DNA of 64,000 nucleotides. Origin: Burhinus oedicnemus (lineage: Eukaryota; Chordata; Aves; Charadriiformes; Burhinidae). Position 1 is the first letter of the stretch; each line of letters opens with the position of its first letter. Positions 12,601 through 25,536 of this stretch are shown piece by piece. The notes under the pieces were generated by a model. The model worked only from the letters and a program-made list of their open reading frames with translations. It did no database searches and was not told the DNA's origin. The stretch is taken from positions 684,218-748,217 of the forward strand of contig VFFE01007085.1 of NCBI GenBank assembly GCA_008921705.1, in the 5' to 3' direction. The position numbers and the translations under genes are program-made.

Positions 12601-15600
12601 ATAAAAAATGCTTAGAATCTCCATAGTTATTAAAATATTTGTGTAGTCAGAGTTGGGTGACTTATTTTGTAACAACTCAGTCCAAAGCTGAAAGCATAAT
12701 GAAAATAAGCCAGAAAATTTTCATTCTAGCATTTTTTCTATCCTGTACCTGCCGTTACAATAAACTTGCCTTCTACTTGTTAGGCCACACAAAGTTGCCA
12801 CCTTGGATACGTATGACTGAGGTAAACAGTAGAATGGGAAAGACAAGGGTGATGAAAGGCTGTTCAGCAGACTTCATCTGAGGGTTGCTTTACATTTATA
12901 AGAAGTGGGACTGAGGTCGTACACATTGAGGCACTTTAGTGTTCAACTCCAAAGTTAAGTGCTCTGCTTCTACTGTGGGTTCTTCAGAAAAGAAAATTCA
13001 GTGCCAACTCCTATTAACCAATAGTGATGTAAGACACTAGCTATTCAAGGAAGATGACGTTAGTGTATGGAGCCCATATGTGTTACAGAGTCAGAGATGG
13101 ATGGGCATCTTGCTATTATCCATCAGGAGACATAAATTCAAGAACTGCTGTGAATTTGTACTGAAGTCTACCCACAGTCAACTCAGCTAGGAATACGTCA
13201 TTTGGGTCAAGGAATCAAAAAGATCAAGTATCATGATGCACATAATACCCTTTGAACACTCCCAACAATGAAAGGTAGGAGCACGCCAGCTAATCCTGGA
13301 GACCACACAGATGTGCAAAAGTCTTCTTGAAGACTGTGTGTAAAATAGTGATGCATATGTATTTTGTAACCTTTGACAAATTTTCTATTATGGAAGAAAC
13401 GCTGTATATTAGATATACGGGAATGTGTCTTTATGAGACATGCATTAATTCTTATATGTATTGGTTCTCAGCATACTCACTGGAGGAGGCAGTATGATCA
13501 TAACCAGATCAGCACATGAAGGCTCCAGCGTAAGTACAGCCAGTACTGAGAGAAACAGGAGTCAGTAGCTAGCTGTATAAACAAAAGAATTCTGTACTTT
13601 GTAAGTGCATCAACAAATTCAATTACTTTTGAGATCTACACCACACAGATAGGTGGGTAGCCCTTGGCATAATGCTTTATGCTTCAAAAGGTATCAGAGC
13701 TATTTAAGCATTTTGCATAGTTGCATAATTTGTAACAAATGATACATGTCTTACAGACTTGTTGCTTGCTTCAAGTCCTCGGTTGGTAGGGACACATTCA
13801 CAACAAGAACCTCTAACATCATTGCACATGGTTAAGCCTTTGAGGCATTCATTTACAGGCCTGCATGCCATGATTTTCTGTCTATGGTGATAGGTAGTGA
13901 GAAAGTTTTGGTTTGTACAGTTTTTGTTGGCATAGCCTGCGTAAAGAGAGGGAAACTGGTCAATATTGCAAATGCCTTAAATAAATTATTTTATTTTAAA
14001 TGTTTTTCAGTCGCTAGAGCAGACAAGCAAATATCAATGGGAAAGGTATTTTCTAACACTGGAATTTCACTTACACATTTTTTGTAATGAGTTGTTATTT
14101 CTGAAGGCCTCCTACTTGATGATCCAAGAAGAGTACTCTTCGTTCAAACTACAGGCTTAATAGCTCCATTGATGATCATGAGAAGTATTTCAGTGAGCCC
14201 AAGACTGAATTTAAAAACCTGTGTTGGAAAAAACAGTTTCTTTTGAGGATTTCCTGTCTCCTTGTCACTAGAGCAGAATTCTCAAATGCAAAAGATCTTC
14301 TTCACCCACTAGCCAAAGCCTTTCTGAAGCTATCTGTGTACCCACCTAGCTATTTGCACCAAGTCAGTATGTTGAAATTATCTGCCAAATTGATTGGTAG
14401 GTTAAGATGAGTTATTTGAAATCAGCTTCAACATATCCCTTCAGATAGAGCTCTTATGGATCATCCATGCCATTATGGTTTTATTGTAGAAGGAAACAAA
14501 TCCATTTCAAACTTCAAGTTTAAATCCTTACAAATTTAAATATAAACATTTTCAAGTGTAGTAAAAATAAAAAGTAATATTTAGGTAAAGCAAATAAAAA
14601 GAGATTAAATTAATTTAATTAATAGTTACCTGAATTAGAGAATGCTGTCTTGATTTATTTAATCTGATTCATTCGACACACCTTAAATACCTACTTATAA
14701 TCATTACTTCAATGTAAAGCTGTTTAGTTAAGAACTTTAAGTTCTTTCATCAAATTTAACTAAAAGTAATAAAAAAACGCTCACAGAATCATAGTCTAGC
14801 TTGCAATTTTGGCAAAGAAAATGAATGGGTTTAAATAATTTTTGTATCTTGAAGATTTAGAGACTCATCTGCTTATTTTCCTCAGGATTATATAACCAAC
14901 TATTTTTTTTTTTCAGCTAGGAAAGAAAAATGCGGTATGGGTGGCCAGATGTAGAAGTCTGCAGTGCAAAGAACGGGATCAGGGCTAATCACCCTGGGCT
15001 CCTTTCATTGTCCGTGGAAAAAAAAAAAAAAAAGGAAAAAAAACAGAGAAAAAGCACTTTAAGGCATGATTCATACCATCCTAATGTAGGCATCTAAAAT
15101 AGGTCAGATTCATTGAGCTCTAAAATGTCTGTTTTTCTCTACGGACAGAGGCATGGTCACCCTAGGGGATCACTAACTTAGATGTGGATATCTATGTTAT
15201 TAAGTGAGGTGAGATGATTTCCACCCCATGTAACTTTTGTGACCACGAACAAGTTATCTATGGAGCAAGAAACACTGTCTCTATAAAAAGGCTTCTAATA
15301 CAATGATATGTGCTAAAGCTCTTGCTCCACATTCCCTACAATGCCCTAGATCCTCTAAAAATTACAGACTGACACTTCTATCACAAAGGAAAACACGTTA
15401 TAATACTGCATTATCCTTCATTCTGACTTGTGAAAGTGATTGCTCACTAAACTTTAACACTTGCCAAGAAGTACATAGCAGCGATCTAATTAAAGATGTG
15501 CACGCAGACTTCAGTGCTGATTAGTACGTGTATTATAATTAGTGCATACAGCAGTACTCATGACAACAGAAATCCTAGTGATGACATAGTTCCATTGCTA

Positions 15601-17206
15601 GCTGTGGAAAAGAAAAAGCATTCACTGAATATTTCTGTTTTGCATTTAGAAAGGAAAGTAAGAGCCCGCATTGCCAAAGTATCATCTATTCTGACATCCT
15701 CCTAAGCGGATGGTAAAGAGCAGCTATTACATTTTTTTAATTGGCAGGACCAGATAACTTGATTTAAAGTTTTTAGAAGGAATCTTGTACTGCTGCTCAT
15801 TGGCCAACAGCTTTGGCGTACTGGTGAAGTCCAAGAGGCCCGGAAAAATCTAATGCCGTGTTGATATTTCAACAGCGTAAACAGGATGACCAGGGTAACT
15901 GTAGATGAGTTAACTTGACCTTGGATCCATGTGAAAGAATGGAACAGCTGATATGGGACCCTGTCCATAAGGAAATCAAAATGGTAACATAATTACTGCC
16001 AGTCAACATGACTTTATACAAAACAGGTTAAACAAACTGCACAGTATTCTATGAGATAAGAATTTTGATTATTTGATTTGTTTAACAAACGTACCTATGT
16101 TGACAAAACAATGTCTTTCAGATTTCTGTTAAGCATTGATACCACATGACACCCTGATTAAAATATTAGCACCAGAACAAAACCAAGAAAACATATATTA
16201 AATGAGACTAAACTGTATAACTCAGAAATTCAATGTGTAATTGTTAAGTAAAACTTAGCAAGAGTTGCCAGTGTGGTGCTACACAGATCCTTTCATGTCT
16301 GAGACTGTGCAATTCAATGCTTTTACCTACGGCATGAGAAAAAAAAATAAACTAAATTCTAGTAATATTTCTAGTGATGCAAATGACAAAAGGAGAGAAA
16401 TTATGATGACAGATTACAGGCAGGAAGTGATTTAGACAACTTTCTAGCTAAGCAGAAACAATCTGGGTATTAATATTGCCAATTAAAGGCTATCTATTTT
16501 GGGAGGAGGACATATAGATTACACTTGCAGGATTGAGGAATGTAATGGCTCTAAAAAAATGGGAAGGCAATGGTTGATGATCAATTTTTTTAGTGTAAAA
16601 TAGCATGAAGTTGGCTAGTGTGATCCACAGTTTTACTCTGGAAGGGGTCAGAGATGGTCTTCTAATGGGTATGGTGGTCAGCCCAAATCAAGCTCTCCAT
16701 ACAGAAAGGCAGAAACAATGAAAGCTACCACCCAACAAACATGTATTACTCTGCTCTGGACTATATGAACAGAGCAGTTTCTCTGGGATATATTGTAAAC
16801 ACACTAGATGGAGAAATGGTTAGCAGGGGTTATGTACATCTGCATAAATAAGACACAGAAGAACAGCAGGGAGTTTTTCCTTGCTGTGTTTGGGGAAACA
16901 AGACTTTGGCTACATTATTTGTAAATAAGATTGCACAACTTTGCTAGCCCTTGTGGTGTTTTTGTTTTTGTTTTAGGTTTTTTTCTATTTTACTAAGCAC
17001 AAAACAAGTCTCACTCAGAGTGAATCAAGAAGCTCGAGACAGTGCTGAAATCTTTGAGATGCTTAATGGGAAACCCATCCTGACAGTGTCCTGCTTATTT
17101 TCCTGTCTTCTGGTCGCCAGGGATTTGATATGTAAGAGGTGGAATGCTCCCCTGGTCCCCTCTGGGGCAGTCACTGTTAGCATGGGAGGACAGAGACGTC
17201 TGTCCA

Positions 17207-17233
17207 CCCTCCCCCATCCCCCCAATTCCCCCC
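17207..17233 (-). other. G-quadruplex-capable tract (minus strand)
   Basis: On the + strand, four C runs of 3, 5, 6 and 6 bases are separated by loops of 1, 2 and 4 bases. This satisfies the usual G3+N1-7 quadruplex pattern on the minus strand and an i-motif on the + strand. No gene start is recognised beside it. Confidence 0.6.
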
Positions 17234-19186
17234 TCTTCGTCTGGTCTCCCTTCTCCAGAGCATCAGAGAAAGACACTAATTTTCTGCTCCTTTTTCCCTT
17301 CCTGGAATGGTTTAAAAGGAAAAGACGATAAAGAATCTCCATACGTCTCACCCCACTCTTGTAGTTTGGAAAGGAGAAAGCATATACAAAACCAGTTTGA
17401 TGCCAACTTGAGAAGCTATCCCATCCTGCATGCAGCCAGCTCCAGGAGTCTGATCTCTTAGTTTTGTCCAGTCTCCAGGGCTAGGGTTTCAGACGGAAAC
17501 CAGGGAGCAGGAAGAGCGGCCACTCAGTGTTTAAGTTTCACTTCTGTAGGGAGTCAAACCTGAAGTCCCAGCTTGGGATGAAGAAACTGCTTGGGGTTTG
17601 CTAACCTGGTAGGGTTAGGTCGGCTGCTGTAGAGAAGAAGAGATGAAGCTGAAGAGAAATAAGAGGGGAGATGCGTATCTGTTGGTATTAGTCAGTGCCT
17701 GTGGATAAGATAGCAGTAATGGCTGATAATGGGATGGGGAATCAGACTGGTGCATCAGGTCATGTTGAGAGGCAGCAGCCCTCATGCTGCCCTGCAACAT
17801 GGGCATATACCCCACACATCTAAGGGTGCAAAGTATCTTTGGTGACTCACTACCTTACGGTCCTGCAGCTTTTCCTCTCTGATCTGACACATGATTCTAT
17901 ACCTGATCGGTAAAACAAGGGGTTTGCCAATCAGCTGCATCTGGTACATCAGTTCATGGAGCAGAAGAGCCTGCAGCAAAAATGTGTGAGATGTGGGCCA
18001 AATGGAGAGAAGTGTCAGGCAGGAGTAAGCGTACATATATCATGGCTAATGCACGAGATTTAGCAGACTGGGAACTGAGAGGCAAATGTGGGGCAGGATT
18101 GACATCAGGTCTGGGAGACGGCAGGATTCAAAAAATCACCTAATAATCACTGACATTCATATGGCATGTGAAGATCAATGCAGATAAAAAGGGATAAAAT
18201 GGGTAAGTTATAAATAAAGTTCTGATGAATATCATCCCTGCCCCTCAGCATCTTCACCACCACACTGAGGATACTGTGGGTTTCTGTTTTTAATCCTTCT
18301 TCTAAATAGCCTGTAATTCTGCCCCTTCTAAAACAATGACACAACAGCTGGTGTCTTCCTTCTTTCTCTACCATCATCAACAGACAGTCTGTGAGGTGGG
18401 AGAAGGAAAAAATGAAATGTCTCCATTTTACTCTCCCCCTAGCTTCCCTTGCTGGCTAAATGTCTGCCCCACAGCTGTCCCACAGCACTCAGACAGCAAT
18501 GAGCAACTTTAAAGTACAAATGTCTTCCAGTTTTCTGATTTTCAGCAAAATCATCAAGGTTTTGTCCCATAATGCTTAAAATGTTTCCTGAAATTTTGCG
18601 ATAAATTCCAAAGTGGTCACATAGCATCAAGACAAGCAAGCAATCAAATGCATATATTCATCTTGGACAGCTAAAAGAGAGGGGGCAAGCGTTAAGTTAG
18701 TTCTCTAGAGTCTCTTTACAGCAAATGGAGAGGGACGGTTATTTTCCAATGGAAATATGTCATACCTGTTTTAGGCCATTGTTTTGTGATCATCAACACC
18801 AGAGCTGCACACAAATGAACACAAGAGATATTAAATAACTGGAATGTTTCTTTAAACATAAGTTAGATATTTTTGTTAAATGAGTCCACGCTGGCATTAG
18901 GGTTTCATGCTGCCTACAGAAGCTCTAAAGACGCCCTAACTGGCACGAAGGTGAGCGCTGAGAGTGGATGGTACCTGACTGGGCATGAACTTCCAGGTAC
19001 AAAGTTAATGTCTTAACTCTTTGTAAAAAAATTGAATTAGTAGTTGCAATTATACAAATCAACACCTACATCATATGGCTACATATTATCTCCTCCAATA
19101 TTAACAGAAACATAAACCAAGATTCACTATATTGTGAATATACTCACTGTTAGGCTTCAGATCTCTCTGAAGAAAGGATGAATAAC

Positions 19187-19270
19187 TCTCCATCACTTTT
19201 GGAGGAACTCTAGAGGCTAAAATGCATTTCTCCATCACTTTTGGAGGAACTCTAGAGGCTAAAATGCATT
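19187..19270. repeat. Perfect 42-bp tandem duplication
   Basis: Positions 19187-19228 and 19229-19270 are identical over all 42 bases. The bases immediately outside differ, so the unit is exactly two copies with period 42. The unit starts with TCTCCATCAC and ends with AAATGCATT. Perfect identity in otherwise unique DNA points to a recent duplication, a polymorphic minisatellite or an assembly artefact. Confidence 0.95.
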
Positions 19271-22200
19271 AGTCATCCAACTTTTAGATAGCTATGGTTA
19301 GCTGAGATGAACACCACCTCACCAAATACACAGGGAGATTCAATCCAGCTGAGTTTACAGCATCTCTTCACTGATACAACTTAATGGTCACTTGAGGCCT
19401 GTAAAGGGAGACTTAAATATTATAATCTGGTTTGATCACAAGTTATTTTGTGCTGTAGTGGACGTCAGATCACTGAAATCTCTAGTTTGCTTTAAAATCC
19501 ATGCTGCTGTAACAAATACAATCTGAATTGTGAATATCTATTCTTAAGTGACTCATTAAGCCTGAGAAAAAGTATAAAATCTATCCAAGAAAACCAATAA
19601 AACAGAATGCGCTTGTTGAGAGAAAATAGGTCTTGTGGACTGTAATGGTTTTCTACAGATATCACTTCTGGAAACACAAAGTACAGCTGCTGTATTTATG
19701 TAAAATACCCCTGGTCTATACAGCGCTAAAAAAGTGTATTCTCCTGAGCTTATTTATAATGAGGGACAGAAATTAATTTACTGAGACAAATTGAGACAAA
19801 TTATTGTCAAGTCTGTGAGGCTGTTTTCAAAAAGAAGGGAGCCTCATCAGTTGTGTGTTCCTGAATCTTACTGAAACAATTCAGAGGGAATAGTTTGTAA
19901 GATTTTAAGATTTTTTAAATTCTTGAAATCCAATTGGAGGTAAGATATTTGTTTAAAGTAATATGTTAATTTGATGTGCGTGTGCAGCATTGTTGAACCT
20001 GCACATGGAAAAAGCAAATAAAAATTAATTATAGACAGCCTTTGAAAGTGAGAAACTGAATAACCTACTTTCTTTTCCCCAACCGAAAGTAAAAAAGCAA
20101 CTAAAATCAACAAGTCATTCAATTAGGTTGTAAAATTATTTCAGTATTATCAGTCTAAAGGATTGACAATGTAAGGATGTCCAAGTGTGAAATGTTTTGG
20201 GGAGTGTGATTTTTAACTTGTTGGTATTTCTTTAAATACAGCCAACACAGGAGGGTGGCAGACAACTGTTGTTTTAAACTTGATTATCCTGCAAGAATAT
20301 CTAGATCACTTACCCATAGGCATTTTTCAGCAAATGTTCAATTAACAACTTGACAGCCAACCACTGACTTTAAAACTACCTGATCTTGCCACAGTCAATA
20401 CATCGCATCTGTGTAATTTATAGCGCTGCGATACAGTTCAATGTTTAGCACATCTGTTGTGCTTATATGTTTCTAAACGAAGCAAAGAAGGTCATTCTGT
20501 CACAAAGAGGGACACCTTCTCGGGAAATCGTTACAGAGGAAACTGTTGGGTAGATACATTGGCTGGGAAAGGTAAACCAAAGGCCAAACACCGGTGCAGC
20601 CCAGGGATCTCTCACCAGGTCCAATTTAGTTAGGACAGAAGAAGTTTTTGTTAGTAAATAAACTCAGGCACTTTGTACCAGAAACGAAAGGCCCTTTCAG
20701 CTCACTGGAGGGTGTAAGAAAAAGATACCCCTAGGAGGCTTCATTTCTGAGGCTTCTTCCAGGTCCTTATACAACTCCAGCTGAAGAAACAGTTTGCTTT
20801 GGTTTGGTCACCATAAGGTAGTGGACTGAATCTTAGCTCACTGACCCACTTCCATGGCAACTGCTTTAGAGAGATGATAGCAGCTCTTGCAACATCTGCA
20901 TTTGGAGTTATTCACCTTTTAAAAATCTACTTCTGTAGCCTCGAAAGATTTTACATGTCAGCAATTCCCTAGCCAAAAATAATTAGACTTCCCATCACAC
21001 TGTAGAAAGAAGTGAATTTCTGAAGTCAGAAGTATCCTGAACTTCCAATATGCAGCGTACCTCTCCTTATTAGATATCTGAATAGACTAAGGAGTGATCC
21101 AAGGGACATTTCCCATTCCCTGTGGGGTTTGGGGAAAATATTCTAAACCTCCCTTGCTGCACATCAATAAAGACTGGGAAGAAAATAACGACAAAGTGAG
21201 GCACAGAACTGAAAGATGAGATCAGAAAAAACAGAAGTGTGTAGGAATGAAGTGAGGCACCCAGAAACATTCCCTTACTGTATGATTAAATGCAACAGAT
21301 GAAATTAAAAACATGTTCATTTGCCATGATTACCTCATTCTCTCCTGTTACAAATGCTGTTCCTTTGCTTAATCAGCAGTTTAACTGAAAGCACTCTTCA
21401 CTTGTATTTGATTTTGTGGTCTCCCACTTCAGTAATGAAAACGTAATGTTCACATGAATATTTTATTAAGTGACCATTTTGTTTTGCGTCCATGAGCCCT
21501 CAGCAGAACATGCATGCAACTTTTTTTTTTTTTTTGTGGAAATTACTTGACAGTAATTTTTTTCACAAGTTGTTACTATTGTTTAGAAATATAAATTGCC
21601 TCCAACCATGGTAGTGCTTGCTACAACAAGGATCTTGGATGTAATACCCACTGCTCCTTCTTCTGCCCCGCAATCCAGCCATCCATGACAGAGTCTGTTA
21701 CGGCAGGCGTGGTGTTTGAGCCATGACGTCCACCAACCGGGAGAAGGTTTTATTCAACCTCTCATGTAGGCACATGAAACTGCATAAATTTCTAGTGCCG
21801 ACAGTTTTGTACTCATCTTGTTGTGACGCTTAATCGTTCTAAAATTAATAGTTGGACCTAAGCTGTATGTCTGAAAAAATATACCTCCAAAAATGTATTG
21901 GAAAAGATACTCCACCTCTTCCTTCAGCGCACGTGTTGCCTTTTGTGCTTTCCCTGTGCGTAAGACCCCACCAAAATACGGAAGGTTGACACTTTTCAGT
22001 TCTTCTTTAAATGCTGAGCATGCCTGCAGTGTCCATCAGCTCGGCAACTGGCAAGCTGAAGCCGCTGCTTGTCAGCCACACCGTTCGTGGGACTGCAGAA
22101 TCGCCTTTCTCCCATTTGACTCCCCACATCGGCAATCTTCCTCAATTCATTGTATATGTACAATATATACATTAAACAAAACAGAAGGAGGCCCACCATT

Positions 22201-22664
22201 AATTACTCATCTACACAATGTCTAGCACAATGGGAGCCTGAGGCTCCAGTGAGTTTCCCAGACGCTGTCTAAATAATGCAGATAGATGATAATTCTCCTT
22301 GAAAGCAGTCAGCCCATCCCAAGGGCAAGCCTTCCTCATTTTATTCACATAAAACTTCCACTGAAGGGGTACAGTGAAAAAAGCAGTTAAGATTTTCCTC
22401 TGTTGTGACTCTGTTTCCCCAAACGTCTCTCCATCTCCCTGGTGGTCTTGTGCGTGCACAAACTGGACCAGCAAATGTTTTGCATGAGGAAGAATTGCAC
22501 CAATAGCTTATCTCAAACAGTAAGAGTAAGCGACGATTCGTAATCATAGTTTTATAGTCTTTATTCTGCACAGACAGAAAAAGAAAAGACAAAAAAAAGA
22601 AATAAAGACTGTTTTTTCCCTTTTCAGCAGTAATAATCCTGGGGCTATTTATAAAGTGTATATA

Positions 22665-22880
22665 TCATAGAAATCCAATAAAACAGGACTGGAAGTAAAC
22701 ATGAGATCATCTAGACTCTCACACTGCCCTGAGTCAGGACAACTGTACTTGTGTCACTCCCGATAAATATTTGCGCAGTTTAAAATGCTCCAGTGATGGG
22801 GACTCTATAAAAATCCCTTGACAATCTACTCCAGGACTCCATTACCCCTGCTGTTAGGAAAATTACCCTGATGTCAAGAT
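22665..22880 (-). mobile_element. Old CR1 (L3-like) LINE fragment, 3' end, minus orientation
   Basis: Read on the + strand, the block begins with TCATAGAAATCC. It continues with 'gagatcatctaga', 'cactgccctgagtcaggac', 'ctccagtgatggggactct' and 'tgctgttaggaaaattaccctgatgtc'. This is the order of the reverse-complemented 3' UTR and terminal ORF2 region of old amniote CR1/L3 elements (tail, 'ggaagggacc..gatcatctagtcc', 'ctccaatgatggagattccac', 'gttagaaagtttttcctaatatc'). High divergence means an ancient insertion. It has no intact coding sequence. Confidence 0.75.
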
Positions 22881-23616
22881 AAATGACAGAGGAAGTTAGG
22901 CTCCCTTCTGAAGTTTATTTAAAAAAAAAAAAGCTAGAGGAAAAAGAGTTACTACCTCAAGCAGATGCAAAGGCCATCTGAAACAAAGACAAATAGCCAA
23001 ATGAACTGTAGGGCAGAGGGGAAAGCTGAATGCCTGGGATTGTTTTGCTGGGGAACAGCCTCCAAGAGCAGTAAGAAATAAACAGAGAGGCTGGAGTAAC
23101 CTGCCCAGGGAAAGAAGTAAATGAATAGATTTTCAAACAGATCGCTACCTGGCAAGAAATACAGGTGGAAAAAGCAAACCACAAACCCCCCTCTTCTGCT
23201 GGAGTCCTATTGTGTTCGGGCAAATAGGCCTTTGCAAATTTTCTGTAAATATTGCATCAAAGAAATACTGAATTCTATCATCGGTCTCTTCTTGAACACA
23301 AATACCCTGAAGGACCCTAGATCTTGGCTATCCGTGCAGGTCAGAAAGGTACATTACAAATTCTCTTTAAAAAAAAAAAAAAGGGCATTATTTTCAATTA
23401 TTCTTGGATATTTACTTGTTCTCATGTGCAAGAGGGGTATAGACTTCAACAACTGCTTGAAAATATTTGGCTCTACTATTGCTTCATGAACCTTTTTTTT
23501 TTTTCCCTAAAACGTGACTGGTTATATTCTATCAGGCTTTTTTCTTTAAATAAACAATATTTTTTTTTTTTTTTAGATTCGTGATCACTCCAGAAAGAAT
23601 AAAAGATAGCATTTCC

Positions 23617-23636
23617 NNNNNNNNNNNNNNNNNNNN
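23617..23636. other. Assembly gap (20 N)
   Basis: Exactly 20 ambiguous bases, which looks like a fixed-length placeholder for a gap of unknown size. The left flank is AT-rich. The right flank is abruptly GC-rich with C and G homopolymers, so the missing sequence was probably a GC-rich region that resisted sequencing. Confidence 0.98.
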
Positions 23637-23830
23637 GCGTTGCCCCCCCCGGAGGTCTAACAAAGGCAGTGATTTCCACGGGAGACGGCAAACGCGCGGG
23701 GCCCGGTGGGCGGCTGGGGCGGGGGGGGCGCTGGCCCGGGGACCCCCAGCCTGGCCCCAGCATGGCGACACGGTGGTGGGTCAAGGCGGGTTCCCAAAAC
23801 GGCCTTTTTGGGGTACAGCTGTCATATGAA
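23637..23830. promoter_or_regulatory. GC/CpG-rich block next to the gap, possible part of the IRS2 promoter island
   Basis: About 190 bases of strongly GC-rich, CpG-bearing DNA (for example cgcgcggggcccgg and a G8 run at 23721-23728) begin directly after the gap and fade back to AT-rich sequence by about 23830. The G runs at 23708-23728 can form a quadruplex. It lies 1.7 kb upstream of the IRS2 start codon. It may be the visible edge of a CpG island promoter whose remainder is lost in the gap, or misplaced leader sequence. No TATA box or defined start site can be assigned. Confidence 0.35.
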
Positions 23831-25427
23831 GAAGAATTGGCTCCAGAGCGCGGGAACTTTGCTCGGTGTTCTCTCCAAAATACTCTGCTTACGGGCTACG
23901 GGGTTCTGAACTTGCCCCTCGAAATACAAATTTTGAGGCAGAAATCATCTAAACGCAGAAAAATATCCAAGTCTTTGCCAAAAAATAATAAAGTGGATAG
24001 AAGGCATGCTCCAGATTTCCCCCAGCTTTTTTCCCCTCCCATATAAGAAAGTACAAGCCAATAACATCTATGTAGTTTCAGTATACATTTAAAACAATAA
24101 AAGTTGTATTAGCTTCAAGAATTACTGAATATGCACAGAGTATAGCTGTAACCCCAATTTTTTTAACCTGAAATTCTCTGGAAATCTGTGGGCGCAACAT
24201 TGACTCAGGTGAGTAATCTTTACTTAAGAAAGAAGTCTTTTCAGAGCCTATGATTTCTGAATATCTTTCCCTCACGTACAAAGCCACCCATAATTGTTTT
24301 CACAGGACTAGGGGAGGGGAAAAAAAAAAAAAAAAAAAAGAAATCAGCAGAAAATTGCCAGCCCCCGTTTAAGGGGATAGGGCAACTGTATCCCTTAGCT
24401 ATAGCGGGACAAAGCATGCCGTTAGGAGTTACTAAATGAGTAGTATCGGCAAACTCTGTAATAAAACTATCTGGAAAGATGGCCTGTCCTCCCTTCCAAG
24501 TAACGCGGACTTCACGACTGGGTAGTAGCAGAGTCATGGTACATTAGCACTCAGAGGAGCTGAGAAAGGTTAGAGAGAAAGAAGTTGATGGGAGTTCATG
24601 CCCTCTTACAGTAAGGTTATGAAATGTATAACCAGAATGACACTGTATCAGAAGTACGCAAATAAATGTACAAGGGAATAACCTGACTTCACCTGTTTAT
24701 GTAGAAGTTCAAGGACATCAAAATATAAATCACTCTATTTTGTTGGAACAGATAACTGTACTCTTGATAGTATAAGAAAGTGTTGCTGACGCACATAATC
24801 TTGCTCTACACTTTTTTCCCATGGCTTCACTACCATCAGCTCTGTGATCCTGGCAACAGGTAGAAGGCAAGAGCCAAGCCAAACATCAGGCACATCCCTT
24901 TCAACTGTTACTCCTTATCCTGAAATGGAAAGATATTTCAAAATGAGATTTAGACTAAGAACAAACAAAAATGTATTTTTACAGGACGTAACAAATTTTG
25001 GAATTCAACCTACTCATGCATCCAGCCTCTCAGAAAGTGTTTTGTGAGTAGCCTGGCTGTGATTTTGGGCAGTATTTAAATATAGCTACATACTCATAGG
25101 GCCTGCTGCTTTAATCCCCCTAACATGAGGGGGAAAAAAAAAAAACCAAAACCCAAACAACTGGATCCTGTGTGTGTTGGGCTTGCAGAATCAAGCTTCC
25201 ACATGTAACTAAAACCAGTCGCATGCCCCTAGAGGTAGTACTTTTATCTGACCATTTAGCTGCTGTTCAGGCAAACAGTCTCAAGCAAAATTCACTGCTG
25301 GCTTGAGAAGTTCATCACCTGCAAAACAGTGTTGCTGGCCACTGTTTATCACCCATCCTTACAGTTCAGTAACCAAAACACAGAGTTTAAATACATTTAT
25401 ACATAAATGAAACAATCACACTCTTCC
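23831..25427. other. IRS2 proximal 5' flank, AT-rich
   Basis: AT-rich DNA lies between the GC block and the IRS2 leader, with an A18-20 run near 24320 and an A-rich run near 25134. It contains no convincing ORF. Forkhead-like ATAAACA cores occur (on the minus strand at about 24696 and 25343), but motifs this short are expected by chance. For a gene normally driven from a CpG island, this composition directly upstream of the start codon is unexpected. Confidence 0.4.
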
Positions 25428-25451
25428 TTTTTTTTTTTTTTTTTTTTTTTT
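25428..25451. repeat. 24-T homopolymer at the 5' edge of the IRS2 leader
   Basis: An uninterrupted run of 24 T, followed by CTTT and C7, marks an abrupt switch from AT-rich DNA to the GC-rich IRS2 leader. Runs of this length are prone to length error, and the junction may be an assembly seam. The pyrimidine run ending in CCCCCAG (to 25475) also resembles a splice acceptor. Confidence 0.9.
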
Positions 25452-25536
25452 CTTTCCCCCCCGCTCGGCCCCCAGCCCCGCTCGGCGGCAGCGGCAGCGA
25501 GAGGAGCCGGGCGGCGCTCCCGCCGCCGGGTCGGGG
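25452..25536 (+). promoter_or_regulatory. IRS2: IRS2 5' leader (5' UTR part)
   Basis: These 85 bases of GC-rich sequence upstream of the start codon hold GGCGGCAGCGGCAGCG-type repeats and no upstream ATG. The start context is GGGGATGG, with G at -3 and G at +4, a strong Kozak context. Mammalian IRS2 has a GC-rich 5' UTR of roughly half a kilobase as I recall, so the leader here looks truncated or interrupted at the T run. The transcription start cannot be placed from sequence. Confidence 0.6.

Larger units (their letters stand above)
9604..22664. other. 5' intergenic DNA, no gene recognised
   Basis: Mostly AT-rich sequence with no supported gene. The longest open frames (a 135-codon frame at 10445-10852, 120 codons at 12068-12430 on the minus strand, 126 codons at 16951-17331) show no recognisable domain, and several overlap one another on both strands, as chance frames do. 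Notable local structure: a repeated ATGTCTACACAG at 10527 and 10554, an A-rich stretch at 15016-15056, a C-rich/G-quadruplex tract at 17207-17233, and the 42-bp tandem duplication at 19187-19270. Confidence 0.6.

Noticed and set aside
14782..14794. CACAGAATCATAG, a possible CR1 tail on the minus strand
   Set aside because: The sequence that follows does not match the CR1 3' region, so a 13-base match alone is not enough.
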